A DNA stretch of 64,000 bases from Paraspadella gotoi (GCA_051294375.1 CM119266.1:10131677-10195676), one strand, 5' to 3'. Counted from the stretch's first letter, positions 1 through 12,504 are shown. Program-made: numbers and translations. Notes: generated by a model not told the origin, from the letters alone.

Positions 1-437
1 AGATGTGTATATTTGAAAATAAAACATTGTTAAGACGAAGAATTTAAAAAAAAATTGAAATAAACATTAAAATCCGGATGAATTAATTAAAGAACGAAGA
101 CAGGATTTAAGAAAAGCTGAGACAAAAGACAAAAGCGAAACGAGACAAAGAAATGACGTCAAGTGTCTCCGAAAAAAAGTTTGAAATTCGAGGCGACGAC
201 AGGACCGACTCTTTCGAGGTCGAGAAGTCGCGGACCCGCGGACCTCGAGGAAACTCGCGCTTATTGGGGTCAAACGCCTCAACCATCGAGTCCAACGCTG
301 AACAATGGGGAAAAGAGACTTTTTTTTTGGGGGGGGGGGAGAAAGAAACTTTTAAAGCCTTTTAAAAAAGAAGGACGGATGGGGAAATCTGGTGATTCGA
401 GATTGTAAGAATAGTAGAAGTCATGCCTCTTTTTTTT
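1..437. other. Intergenic, no gene seen
   Basis: AT-rich sequence with short homopolymers (T8, G9) near 310-345 and a T run abutting the first N gap. Short open frames on both strands show no motif, splice context or family resemblance. Confidence 0.6.
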
Positions 438-668
438 NNNNNNNNNNNNNNNNNNNNNNNNNNNNNNNNNNNNNNNNNNNNNNNNNNNNNNNNNNNNNNN
501 NNNNNNNNNNNNNNNNNNNNNNNNNNNNNNNNNNNNNNNNNNNNNNNNNNNNNNNNNNNNNNNNNNNNNNNNNNNNNNNNNNNNNNNNNNNNNNNNNNNN
601 NNNNNNNNNNNNNNNNNNNNNNNNNNNNNNNNNNNNNNNNNNNNNNNNNNNNNNNNNNNNNNNNNNNN
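438..668. other. Assembly gap (231 N)
   Basis: A run of N of non-round length, so probably an estimated gap size. It starts inside a poly-T run. Confidence 0.99.
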
Positions 669-807
669 AAGCTTGCAGGGACCTGCCTTGTCATGGCAGC
701 TTGTGATGTAGGCCAAACCACCAAAGCCCGTCAAAAGTCAGGGGCAAGATCGTTTATTTATTAAATAAATAAAATTTCTCTAAAATTAATGATGCTGTGA
801 AGCCAGG
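669..807 (+). repeat. Interspersed repeat family B, copy 1
   Basis: It shares an ordered set of blocks with 1373-1470 and 4355-4491: a CCAAACCACCAAAGCC-like block, then AAAGTCAGGGGCAAGAT, then a TTTATTTATTAAAT tail. The copies are clearly related but diverged. It lies between two N gaps. The family is not recognised. Confidence 0.7.
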
Positions 808-1372
808 NNNNNNNNNNNNNNNNNNNNNNNNNNNNNNNNNNNNNNNNNNNNNNNNNNNNNNNNNNNNNNNNNNNNNNNNNNNNNNNNNNNNNNNNNNNNN
901 NNNNNNNNNNNNNNNNNNNNNNNNNNNNNNNNNNNNNNNNNNNNNNNNNNNNNNNNNNNNNNNNNNNNNNNNNNNNNNNNNNNNNNNNNNNNNNNNNNNN
1001 NNNNNNNNNNNNNNNNNNNNNNNNNNNNNNNNNNNNNNNNNNNNNNNNNNNNNNNNNNNNNNNNNNNNNNNNNNNNNNNNNNNNNNNNNNNNNNNNNNNN
1101 NNNNNNNNNNNNNNNNNNNNNNNNNNNNNNNNNNNNNNNNNNNNNNNNNNNNNNNNNNNNNNNNNNNNNNNNNNNNNNNNNNNNNNNNNNNNNNNNNNNN
1201 NNNNNNNNNNNNNNNNNNNNNNNNNNNNNNNNNNNNNNNNNNNNNNNNNNNNNNNNNNNNNNNNNNNNNNNNNNNNNNNNNNNNNNNNNNNNNNNNNNNN
1301 NNNNNNNNNNNNNNNNNNNNNNNNNNNNNNNNNNNNNNNNNNNNNNNNNNNNNNNNNNNNNNNNNNNNNNNN
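808..1372. other. Assembly gap (565 N)
   Basis: N run flanked on both sides by the same family-B block (CCAAACCACCAAAGCC at 713 and 1373). The assembler probably broke in a direct repeat. Confidence 0.99.
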
Positions 1373-1480
1373 CCAAACCACCAAAGCCTGTCCAAAGTCA
1401 GGGGAAAGATCGTTTATTTATTAAATGAATGGATAATCTTTATATTAGTTGTACCAATTTCATAATCAATTAGAAATATC
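1373..1480 (+). repeat. Interspersed repeat family B, copy 2
   Basis: Starts directly after the N gap with CCAAACCACCAAAGCC and continues through the AGTCAGGGGAAAGAT block, TTTATTTATTAAATGAATGG and a GTTGTACCAATTTCATAATC-like tail. It is longer at the 3' side than copy 1 and helps define the family consensus. Confidence 0.7.
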
Positions 1481-2942
<1,462 letters not shown>

Positions 2943-3022
2943 ATCAGTAATCACGAGAGCCTAGCCGCTTATCGCCAATCGCCTCACGCGTTGCTATGAC
3001 GATGGCGGCCAGCCACTTTCTT

Positions 3023-3049
3023 TTCTCTCTCTCTCTCTCTCTCGTCTCT

Positions 3050-3101
<52 letters not shown>

Positions 3102-3300
3102 TTTGTCTTCATCTTATTCATCTTCCCGTTTCATCTCGTTCGCTGTCTCTCTCTCTGTTTTTTGTCTCCTTCCTCTTTCTTTCCGTCCCTTTTATTTCCT
3201 TTTTTCCCTCTCTCTTAATTTCCATGTTTTTTTTAATTTTTTTATTATTTTCTTTTCTTCTCTTTTCTTCTCTTTTCTTCTCTTTTTCGCTCGATATTCT
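3023..3300 (+). repeat. (CT)n tract grading into pyrimidine-rich sequence
   Basis: 3023-3097 is almost pure CT. To about 3300 the strand stays strongly pyrimidine-rich (CTTTT and TCTCTTTTCTTC runs). Long Ser/Leu/Phe open frames here follow from composition and are not taken as genes. Confidence 0.9.
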
Positions 3301-4354
3301 CGTCTCGGAATTCAGTCATGGGTTTTTTTTATCGACCAAAAAGAGAAGACGATGCAGAAAATGAAAAGAAATGAAAAAAAAAAGTTTATTGAAAAACAAG
3401 AATAAATAAATTTTAGAATATATTAATATTATATCTTCGGAAGAATGCGATAAATTTCAAAATTTATTGCGTTTTTCGTGTTGCTTACGTAACATGTGAC
3501 TCGTTTAACACATCATTTTTATCCTTTTTCTTATACGTAATGGAAAAATATATATTTTGCCTCGAGTAATTCGTAAAAATTAATAGGCAAATACTTAACG
3601 CCACCCAAAGGCTTTCGGAGTACTACATAACAACCCAGCAACCCAACTTATTTAATTTACACACCGACTATGCTTCAACCGAAAAATCGCTCGCCGCCTC
3701 ACGGAAAGGGACTTGTACCGTCCTTACTCGACCTTGAATTAAAGTTTTCCCCGCCCGATCTTTATTAGAAATTCAGATTCTTTCCTTTTTTTATAATAAG
3801 AAAAAAAAATCGCCTTTCTCGACGCCCCGACCCCCCCCCCTTTTTTTTCAGACTCCAACGTGGAATTTTTATCGATTTGGCAGCGACCGACCTTTTGGGT
3901 AGAATTCGCTCGCTCCTTTTTTTTTCGCGATATAAAAAGATTAAAGATTCCTTCTGCTGTAGAACTCTTGAGGAATGTTTTTTCCCTCCTAACTTCGTTT
4001 CAAAAGTTAAAACGTTAACTGGTTTAATTTCCTACCCAACCATCTCAGCAAAGATCTATTGCATAAAAAACTAAGTTTACCAAAAATCTCATCAAGTAAA
4101 GTCTCCACATAAGACCAAATTGTTAATTAATTACGGCACAAGGAATAAGATTCTAATCTACGTAAATATTTTTAAAAATCGTTATTTTTTTATAAAAATG
4201 ACCTACTTAACGCGATAATGCTAGAATAGAATTAAGTATTAATAGTTTAAGTATTGACTTTTTTAAAAGGGAAAAAAAAGATAAGGGGATCAAAACGTCT
4301 GCGAATAATAAATTGATTTATAAAAAGGGAATAAAAGTTACAGTAATAGCATTC
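3301..4354. other. Intergenic, nothing recognised
   Basis: AT-rich unique-looking sequence with a C run near 3831. No open frame with family features, no RNA gene seen. Confidence 0.5.
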
Positions 4355-4491
4355 TTACAGGGTCCTGCTATGTCATTATCTTGTAAGAGCGATGGGGGCC
4401 TCAAAAGCACCAAGGCCTATCTAAAGTCAGGGGCAAGATAGCACATTTATTAAATGAATGGATAATTTTCATATTGGTTGTACTAAGGTAC
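4355..4491 (+). repeat. Interspersed repeat family B, copy 3
   Basis: Contains GGGTCCTGCTATGTCAT, the AAAGTCAGGGGCAAGATAG block and the TTATTAAATGAATGGATAAT tail shared with the copies at 669 and 1373. It ends at the left terminus of the fold-back element at 4492, which may have inserted in or beside it. Confidence 0.75.
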
Positions 4492-5051
4492 TGAAGAGAC
4501 AGTAATAATTGTTGTGTTAGTGACAGAACCGTTCCATATAAGCAGTCCCTGAGCTTTGGATCAGGCTGTAACACCATTATACAGGTGGGTTAAGCGCCGT
4601 GTCCCTCTTAACTGCTAGGCGACCACCGGGCTAGAACCCCGGACCTTTGGGTTGGGAGACGAATGACTTGCCTCCGGCACCAATGGCCGCTGATGAACGG
4701 TTGGTGGATTTTGATCCACCATATTACACAAATAGAAAACTTACGCGATAGGAAAATATACACCGAAAAAAATTAACAAAATTACATACAATAGTATAAA
4801 AAGTTAAACGAATACTGTATGGTGGACTAAAATCCACCAACTGTTCATCAGCGGCCATTGGTGCCGGAGGCAAGTCATTCGCCTCCCAACCCAAAGGTCC
4901 GGGGTTCTAGCCTGGTGGTCACCTGGCAGTTAAGAGGGACGGGGCGCTTAACCCGCCTGTAACACGGTGTTACAGCCTGATCCGAAACTCAGGGACTGCT
5001 TATATGGAACGGTTCTGTCATTAACACATAACAATTATCACTGTCTCTTCA
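4492..5051. mobile_element. Fold-back / long-TIR element, 560 bp
   Basis: The left arm (4492-4722) begins TGAAGAGACAGT. The right arm (4819-5051) is its reverse complement with few differences and ends ACTGTCTCTTCA. About 96 bp of AT-rich spacer separates them. Internal landmarks occur in mirror order in both arms: the AAGCAGTCCCTGAG block, the TCCCTCTTAACTGCTAGGC block, GAACCCCGGACCTTTGGG, and a small GGTGGATTTTGATCCACC hairpin at the inner end. No coding capacity is seen, so it would be non-autonomous. No clear target-site duplication was found. The same arm occurs singly at 48649, 51401 and 59141, and an inner fragment at 56829. Confidence 0.88.
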
Positions 5052-5135
5052 ACTGGAACTTGATATAAAGTAACATGCGGCAAAGCAACATTTTGTTTAC
5101 AATAGTTTACAATAAACAAACCACTTCGGATCCCA

Positions 5136-6116
5136 CTAACGAGGATGACTCTTCGCCAAGTGACCCTTGAGCGTCTTCTCGTTGAGACAAGCGACGCCGC
5201 ACACGGGACATTTCACCCAATTCTCGTCCGGGTCGCTTTGGACATGTTCCTCAAGGATGCGTTGCCTCGCCTCGTGGACATCCTCTTTCACTTCAACCTC
5301 CACCGAATCTTCCGAACCTCTCTTCAAGAACTGTAAGCGTCGCTCCAAATCCTCCGTCCCACTCGCGTTTGGCCCCGCCTCCGGAGGCTCGTCGAAGCTC
5401 GCCAACTGTTTCGAGCTCCGCACTTTGGCCAACTGCATCAACGGATTCTGCAGATGATCGGAAGACTCGCTCGCATGCTCCGCCTCTAACGCGTCCACCA
5501 ACGCGTTGAACTTTTCGTCCGTCTCTCGCTTCCGCGCCAGATGGTCCAAGTGTTGCTGCAATTCCTTGGCGACTTCTTGCTCGTTATTTTCGTCTATTTC
5601 TCGGTTGTGGAATAAATTCTCCAAGCGACGCGGCAGACCGACGTCGGCGCTGCGCTGCCGCTCCGAATGCAGAGTGTCGAGCATCGCAAGAGTCTTGTCG
5701 TCAGGGTTTTGGCTCGGGAGAGGAAGATCGTTGAGCGTTGGTTGCACGGATATTGGTTGAACGGATATCGGCTGACCGGTCGTTAGCTGACCGAGCAACG
5801 GCTGAGCGGACGTCGGTTGACCGGACGTCGTCACTGCAACCGCCGTGGCTCCTTTCTTTTCGGGTTCCACCTTCTCGTCGGGCTTTTCCTTCGCATCTTC
5901 ATATCCCATGAGTTTCTTTGCCATTTCCATCATCTGCGTCGCCAATTCCATCTTTTGTTTCTCCTTGTCCTTGTCTTTGTCTTCTTTGTTGTCCTTCGCG
6001 GTCGTAGTTTCGCCTTCTTTGTCCCGATTGTCTTTTTTGTCGTCTTCGTCGTCATTTTCATCCTTGTAACCCGCGTAGTATTTCGCCCCTTTCAACAATT
6101 TCCCGGCAAATTCCAT
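5136..6116 (-). CDS. Charged protein with one C-terminal C2H2 zinc finger, 326 aa
   Basis: This is a clean single-exon open frame from ATG at 6116 to TAG at 5136. Residues 18-60 are extremely rich in D, K and E. Residues 1-16 and 56-72 are weakly similar (MEFAGKLLKGAKYY and MELATQMMEMAKKLM, each followed by GY), suggesting a duplicated amphipathic helix. Residues 99-126 hold imperfect GQP/QPISVQP repeats. About 160-215 and 255-290 are helical and charged, possibly coiled coil. The C-terminus has one finger of form C-x2-C-x12-H-x4-H (C303, C306, H319, H324), ending two residues later. A lone C2H2 finger may bind protein or nucleic acid, so function and compartment are not assigned. The stop lies only 85 bp from the fold-back element, so the 3'UTR probably runs into it. 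Balanced codon use and a long uninterrupted frame support a real gene. Confidence 0.85.
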   Translation of the reverse strand: MEFAGKLLKGAKYYAGYKDENDDEDDKKDNRDKEGETTTAKDNKEDKDKDKEKQKMELATQMMEMAKKLMGYEDAKEKPDEKVEPEKKGATAVAVTTSGQPTSAQPLLGQLTTGQPISVQPISVQPTLNDLPLPSQNPDDKTLAMLDTLHSERQRSADVGLPRRLENLFHNREIDENNEQEVAKELQQHLDHLARKRETDEKFNALVDALEAEHASESSDHLQNPLMQLAKVRSSKQLASFDEPPEAGPNASGTEDLERRLQFLKRGSEDSVEVEVKEDVHEARQRILEEHVQSDPDENWVKCPVCGVACLNEKTLKGHLAKSHPR

Positions 6117-6675
6117 TTTTCTTTTATGATTCCGATATTTACATAAAACATATATATATAATTAATATATTAGGTGGACCAATTCAGTATTCGTTTATTG
6201 TTTTGCTTTATCTTTGAATCACGTATATTTCACGATATTTAAAGTCGACTGAAAAAAAATCCGACACAGAAATTCGTGTAACCGGTTTCGTTAGTAAACT
6301 CGTTCGAAGACAGTCGACGCGAAAAATTTCGAAAAGACAAACGGCGAACCTGAGTTAATTTTTTTTTCGAAGGTCTGATTAATATTAACGTTGACATTAA
6401 TAATTATCCGTTACTGAATATGACTAGAATTTTGATAATAGTTAATAATTGTATCAACTATATCTCGACAAGGATTATTATTTCGTCGTTGCTCTTGGGC
6501 ATTGGCCAGAAAACGGCATTAGAAATACGATCGCCAACTCGATACTTATTATTGCCTCTAACGACAACGCGATGCCAAGCTGGACCCGGTCACGCGGAAA
6601 ATGGCGCCGAGATGGGGGGCGAGGTTTGATATCTCACTACCGGCGGTAATGGGAAACCTCATTTCGATTTTGATA
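6117..6675. promoter_or_regulatory. Upstream region of the C2H2 gene
   Basis: On the minus strand, about 30-60 bp upstream of the ATG, there is an alternating TATATATATA/ATTAATATAT stretch (about 6150-6172) that could serve as a TATA-type element. No transcription start is defined. The rest has no recognisable feature. Confidence 0.3.
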
Positions 6676-7020
6676 GAGAGAAAAAAAGCGGAGAGAGAGA
6701 GAGGAGAGAAAGAGAGAGAGAGAAGAAGAGAGAGAGCAGAGAGAGACGAGAGAAAGAGAAGAGCAGAGACAGACTGGTGTGGAGGACGAACCATAAAAAG
6801 TGAAAGTACTACGAGTCAGTAAATTGCTTGCAAAGAATGGGAAGCGAGCAAGCTGAAAAGCACGAAAACAGCAAGTTAGGATGCAAATCCAAAAGGAAGC
6901 AAAGAGAGAGAGAGTGAGAGGAGAGAGAGAAGAGAGAGAGAGAGAGAAGAGAAGAGAGAGAGAGAGAGACGAGAGAGAGAGAGAAGAGAGAGAGAGAGGA
7001 AGATGGAGAGGAAGAGAGTC
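6676..7020 (+). repeat. GA-rich microsatellite pair
   Basis: Two GA-rich tracts (about 6676-6765 and 6902-7017) separated by about 135 bp of unique sequence. Confidence 0.92.
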
Positions 7021-7152
7021 GACAAGTAAGGTTTTCGCTTAATGATCTCTCTCGTTAATGATTTTTGAGACGACGAAAAAGTTGTTAATGACTCGACGGA
7101 CGGAAATAAAATAAACTGGTTTATAACTTGCGAAATAGGAACAAGGTTTTAG

Positions 7153-7443
7153 ATGGTCTCTGTGCCTCTCGTGTGTCACTGCCCGCGACCTCGTTGCCTC
7201 TTCGTCACGACTTACATATGCCGTCTCACACGGGCGTCGCGCGCCAGCACTTCGGTCGCTTGCGCCCGACCGCCGCTGACACGGGCGCAAGCGACAAAAT
7301 CTTTTATTGAAGTTGAATTCGCTTCTTGCTCTTGTGACGATCTCCGCTCTTCGCCGGCACAGAAGGGAAAGGCCGCCGAAGAAGCCGCCTCCGATGACGC
7401 TGCTGCTATCTCCGAAACACTAATCCGACTTCATATAGGCGAG
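7153..7443 (+). CDS. Possible coding exon (weak)
   Basis: An open frame with locally balanced composition ends at GAG|GTGAGAG, a good 5' splice donor at 7443/7444. The last ~50 residues (rich in A, E and D, ending in a helix-like ISETLIRLHIGE) look more protein-like than the low-complexity frames nearby. No family is recognised, no downstream exon was found, and the start is uncertain. It may be chance. Confidence 0.2.
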
Positions 7444-8536
7444 GTGAGAGAGCGGTAAATGTATTTTGTGTGAAAAACTTGATTTTATAATTAATATACG
7501 TATGCTCTTGAGAAGAAAGCTTTATTAAACTTTCATAGACACACACGAACCCACAAACACAACCACACTCAGACCCCACATTCAAATAAACTCCACAAAC
7601 TCCATTACAATTCTTCACGCTTTCTGCTCTCTTCCCGGCCCGCCCGAAAATCCGCGAAAATTCCTCGCCTCCCTGTACAGCTTTAGCGCTGTACTGTATT
7701 TCACCGTTTCAAACGTTCGAAGGGCTAAAAAAGTAACGAGGGTTTTCGCGGACTGAAAGTCGTTAACCGGGTTCAACCGGGACCGCTGTTCAGTAAACCG
7801 GGTTTTGCCTCTCAGGAAAAAAAAAAAAAAAAAAAAAAAACTCGGGTCCGTTCCCCCAACTGGCGCGGGCCAACGGATTTATTGTTCTCAAAGTAAAACG
7901 GTAAAAACGCCTCCGGAACACGAAAACATTAACCCGGCGAACCCGAGGAAACACCCCCTTCGCGAAAGAAACGGGAAGAGGGGAAAAGGGGGGGCGGGGG
8001 TAAAATAGAATGAAGAAAAGGGAATATCATAATGAAGTAAATGAATAATGACGACGAAACAATGAAGGAACGCGAGAAAACGAGTTTAGTATGACAGGGA
8101 ATAAAACGGGGAAACTTTGATCAAAGGAAGAAACATAATGAAGAAGCAAAAAAACAGGTTTTAATGAAAGTGAGTTTGACTTACCTTTTTTTGGAGGTCG
8201 AACCACCGTCCGTCAGAATCGTTATTAGTTTAGATCCGATCATCGTTGTTTATTCAATTTCGATGTTTCACGAGATTAATTATTTTCTTTTATTATTTTC
8301 TATCGGTCCTTTTATTTCGTTATTTTCCTTATGCCGATTGCAGAGCATTGAAAAAAATATTTATTGAGTCCCGAAAATTTTGCAATTTTGCATAATCGAA
8401 AAATACGATGGGAAGTTGAGAATTAATTTAATTGCGATGGTTGTAGTTTTTGTTGGTTTGCCTTTTTTGACTTTACTTGTTGCATAATGCCTACTGTATG
8501 GCTAGTTTGGAAACTGCATTGATTGATTTGCGTTAA
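7444..8536. other. Intergenic, nothing recognised
   Basis: Mixed AT-rich sequence with a poly-A run near 7817-7840 and no supported gene or repeat family. Confidence 0.5.
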
Positions 8537-8615
8537 TTTTCTTTTTTTTCTTTTTTTTCTTTTCTTTTCTTTTCTTTTCTTTTCTTTTCTTTTCTTTTCT
8601 TTTCTTTTCTTTTTT

Positions 8616-8698
<83 letters not shown>
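8537..8698 (+). repeat. (TTTTC)n followed by (CTTT)n microsatellite
   Basis: About 70 bp of TTTTC pentamers passes abruptly into about 90 bp of CTTT tetramers. Confidence 0.98.
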
Positions 8699-8904
8699 CT
8701 ATCTCTCCCTTGTCCGCTGTCACGATAGTTTTGTCTTTCGTCGCCGATCGCAGCTAATTTTCCCTTGCATCGGAGAAATTTATCAACCCAAAAAGCAAAA
8801 AAAAAAAGAGCAAAAGAGCAAGAAAGATATTATAAGGAAAATGCAATTTAGAGATTAGAAAAAAAAAAGACAAAAAAGCTGGTTTATTGCGGCCGTTCTC
8901 TGAA

Positions 8905-8979
8905 AGATGGAGAGATGGAAGACGATGGAGAGAGGGAAGAGAGGAGAGAAGAGAGTGAGAGAGAGAGAGGGAGATAGAG

Positions 8980-9010
<31 letters not shown>

Positions 9011-9245
9011 GAGTACGCTTCGAGAAAGTTCCGAGAAGAAGAAGGAGGAAGAAGAAGGAGAAGGAAGGAAGAAAGAAGAAGCGGAGAATTAAAGGCCAAA
9101 GACCCGGGAACGGAGGAAAGAAAAGAAGAGAAAGGCATGGGTAAGAGGAGGAGGAGGAGGAGGAAGAGGAAGACTGGGGAGATACATTGGAGGAAACGGA
9201 GGAAGAGGAAGAAGAAGAAAAAAAAAATAAAAAGAGAAATGAAGA
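8905..9245 (+). repeat. Polypurine tract (GA, GGA, GAA)
   Basis: About 340 bp of nearly uninterrupted purines: GA dinucleotides to about 9010, then GGA/GAA triplets. Long frames across it are Arg/Glu or Ser/Leu low complexity. Confidence 0.93.
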
Positions 9246-9469
9246 GATAATGAAGATCGAAACGATGCTTTTATTACCCACAACACAAACAACAACTACC
9301 GCAAGAAACAACAGCAAAACATGAAAACTGAAGAAGTTTGTTTTTTTGTTTTTTTGTAAATAAAACAAACGATAAAACTTAAGAATTGAATATAAAAAAG
9401 AAAAATTGAGATCGAATGCAACTGATTATAAAACAGATTCTTTCGCTTTATAAAATTTGAAGAGGCTAT

Positions 9470-9595
9470 CGGAGACGAATGACGACGAACAACGACGAAC
9501 AACAACGAAAGAAAGAGAACCAGGACAAACGACGACGAACGATGACGAACGATGACGACGAACGATGACGAACGACGGAGAACGACGATGGCACA
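9470..9595 (+). repeat. Degenerate GACGAAC/GATGACGAAC tandem repeat
   Basis: Repeated ACGACGAAC and ACGATGACGAAC words with drift, giving a 7-10 bp mixed period. Confidence 0.8.
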
Positions 9596-9684
9596 CGAAA
9601 TGAAAAAATGAAATAAGAGGAATTCCATGACGAGAGGAAAAACTTGTGGAAGCGACTTTTTGTTTTGTTTTTTTCTTTTTTGGG

Positions 9685-9730
9685 GAGGAGAGGAGGAGGA
9701 AGAGGAGGAGGAGGAGGAGGAGGAGGAGGA
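9685..9730 (+). repeat. (GGA)n microsatellite
   Basis: GAGGAGGA triplets, interrupted once or twice. Confidence 0.95.
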
Positions 9731-9951
9731 AATGTGATTTTTAGAGTTTGAGCAAACAATCAACCGTAAACAGCTGATCAGATTATTAATTTTTTGCGAT
9801 CATACTTTGTAGTTAGATAACTTACACTATAAAAATAGGGATGCATAACTTGAAGGGTTGGGGAAAAAATGTGTACTATCTCGCGAATCATCGTTAAAAT
9901 AGAATGAAAAAAGGCATGCCCGAGCAAGGATCGTCTTGCCCAGACCGATAT

Positions 9952-10066
9952 CGACAACATCAACAACATCAACAACATCAACAACATCAACAACATCAAC
10001 AACATCAACAACATCAACAACATCAACAACATTCAACAACATCAACAACATCAACAACATCAACAA
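9952..10066 (+). repeat. (ATCAACAAC)n 9-bp tandem array
   Basis: About twelve near-perfect 9-bp units, with one TTC interruption near 10031. On the opposite strand it reads GTTGTTGAT. Confidence 0.97.
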
Positions 10067-10597
10067 CAACGAGGCGAGAGATGAGCTAAAAATAGAATCT
10101 CCGATGACGACGATGACGACGATGAAGAATTGAAGATTGTATGAATAAGCAGTCACGTGATCGCTTATATATATATCTATTAAGTCAATACTCAGTAGAG
10201 GCCCTCTGGTGACTCGAATTGACCTCCGTCATTCGGATGACCTAAGTCACAGAGATTTTTTTCACCGAACTACAGTCAAGGCTCAGTCGTCGTCGTCGTC
10301 GTCGTCGGCTTTCCTCTCTATTTTTATATTGTGAAAAAAAAAGATCAATTGAATTTCAAAGCCAAAACTACATTCTTCTCTTTTTCTCAATGACGTCGAC
10401 ATAAATTGTTACCATTCACATATTTGTATTTTTACGTTTCTTCTTCAAGTTTACCGACAGTTTTATATATAAGTTTTGGATTTATGTAATACGTTTTGAT
10501 TTAACGTACTCTCGTTTTGTTTGTAAACAAACAATTAATTGTATTAAACCAACGAATTAATTTTTTTGGCCGTGGAACCCCCCCCCCCCGCAAAAAA

Positions 10598-11930
10598 TTA
10601 TTTTAGAATTAGCGAACTGACGTTAAAGTTGAGACGATCGAAGGAAAGACTGAGGTGAACTTTTCTTTTTGACTGTTTCCGCGTTAGGCGGGTAGAAGCA
10701 ATGGAAAGGGGGGCAGCGGGAAAAAGAGGAGAGCGGGTAAAAGGAAAGGAAACAGAGGGGCGGTGCGGAAAATATTGCGAGCGAGATAAAATGACCCACT
10801 TATAAAGCTGCATGAAGGTAAAAAAAAGATCCAGTTTTGTTTTTGTTTTTGTTTTTGTTGTTGTTGTTTTTTTCCTGACTCCAGATCCCCCACACCGCAA
10901 CACCACGAAGTCAACTGCATCACAACAACTGGTCCGAGTCCCGAAATCCCCTTTGGTCGACCTGAGGTTGATCAAGCAGCCTTCATCCTCCGCCATAAGA
11001 GACTTACCTGAAGAAACTTACCCGTTTGGATGGAAGCCGCGAAATTCGATCCTCGAGATCGTGGGTCGAAGACAACGACAACAAATACGACGACGACGAC
11101 AACGTTGACGATAACAACGACGACGACGAAGCTAAATAACCGAGGCGACGACGACGACGACGACGACCACGACAATAATGACGACAACGACGACTCAATT
11201 TTTGGGCGTGATATGAGATGAAATCAGAAAAATAATGATCACGAATCCGCAATATTGATTCTATTAATATCTTCTTTCTTCCTATCTCTTTTCGCTCATT
11301 GCGATACTTTTAGCTCTAAATTTAAATATAAACAAATGGAAAATATCAACCATGAAAAAACTGGAGTTGAGAATAAAACGAGAAATACTAGCAAGACTAA
11401 GACGACGTCGACGACGACGACGATAACGACGACAGACGAGGCCGACTCGGAGTTTTTGCGCATGGAACCAGATCAGTTAGGAGAGGAAAAAGAAAGCTGG
11501 GAATGGAAATCAAATAACGAACGACGAAGTCAGCCGACGTTGACCACGACGAACGATGAGCGGAACGACCGGCTGGAAACGAACGACGATGAACGACGAC
11601 GGTGGAACGACGAACAGCTAACGATGATGGAGTTGATGGGGTTGCTGAGCTTCGACGATGACGACGACGACGAAAAACAAAATAACAACTTGGTCGCATT
11701 CAAAACTCGAATCAAAATCAAAATTCTGTTTCTTACGATCGAATAAACTCTTCCGTTATTCTTTTGTTTGGTTCATGGCAACGCCAACGGATGCCAACGG
11801 TTTTAGATAAGAAAGAAAAAATTTACACACAAAATTTAAATAAATGATATTTATATTTTTTTTAAAAGAAGGAACGCCTCGGCATTTCATTGACGCCCGG
11901 TGAAATACGACTCCCATAAGCTACGAGAAG
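10598..11930. other. GAC/GTC-rich region, no confident gene
   Basis: There are open frames on both strands, for example 10684-10996 (-) and 11255-11746 (+, 163 aa, Thr/Asp/Glu-rich with an MELMGLLSF segment before an Asp run). They depend largely on (GAC)n repeats and are destroyed in the second copy at 29700-30700. They could be coding, but nothing identifies a family. Confidence 0.3.
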
Positions 11931-11962
11931 AACAATGAATTGAAAATTCAATTGAGGATCAA

Positions 11963-11966
<4 letters not shown>

Positions 11967-12001
<35 letters not shown>

Positions 12002-12051
12002 TTCTCTCTCTTCTCTCTTTCTGTCTCTGTTTCTCTCTCGTTTCTCTCTTT

Positions 12052-12082
<31 letters not shown>

Positions 12083-12160
12083 ATTCTCTCTCTCCTCTCT
12101 CTCTTCTCTCTCTCTCTCTCTTCTCTCTCTTCTCTCTCCTCCTCTCTCCCTACCTCTCCT
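11967..12160 (+). repeat. (CT)n microsatellite, interrupted
   Basis: About 190 bp of CT with TTTCTC and TTCTC interruptions. Confidence 0.97.
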
Positions 12161-12501
12161 ATCATTTTTCTTTTATAATGAAGGATTTTGATTGAGTGAT
12201 TGATTGCGTTTCTTCATCGACTCTCGTTTCCTTCTCAAATTTTCAATCTTTCTCCACAAGTCGTTTTCTCCTCCTCTTCCTCTTCCTCCTCCTCTTCCTC
12301 CTCCTCCTCCTCAACTTTTCCTCCTTTTAGAAAACCAAGGCAGAAAAAGAGAGAAAAAAAAGTCACAGGTTGACTTTTTTGTCTTTTAAATTTGTTTTCT
12401 CTTTTTTTCTTTTTCTCTTCATTTATCACTTTTTATTTCGTTATTCTTTTTTTTTATTTCTTTCTTTCTTTTTTCTTTCTTCTTTTTTCACCATCAAATT
12501 T

Positions 12502-12504
12502 GTT

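Noticed and set aside
4555-4680. tRNA gene
   Set aside because: B-box- and A-box-like words exist within the fold-back arm but in an order and spacing that cannot fold into a tRNA.
8502-9368. Long Lys/Glu, Ser/Leu and Phe/Leu open frames across microsatellites
   Set aside because: They arise because CT, GA and CTTT repeats lack stops; similar frames occur on both strands and at every such tract.
9952-10066. Short repeats that could suggest a CRISPR-like array
   Set aside because: The 9-bp units are contiguous with no spacers; this is a simple tandem repeat in a eukaryotic setting.
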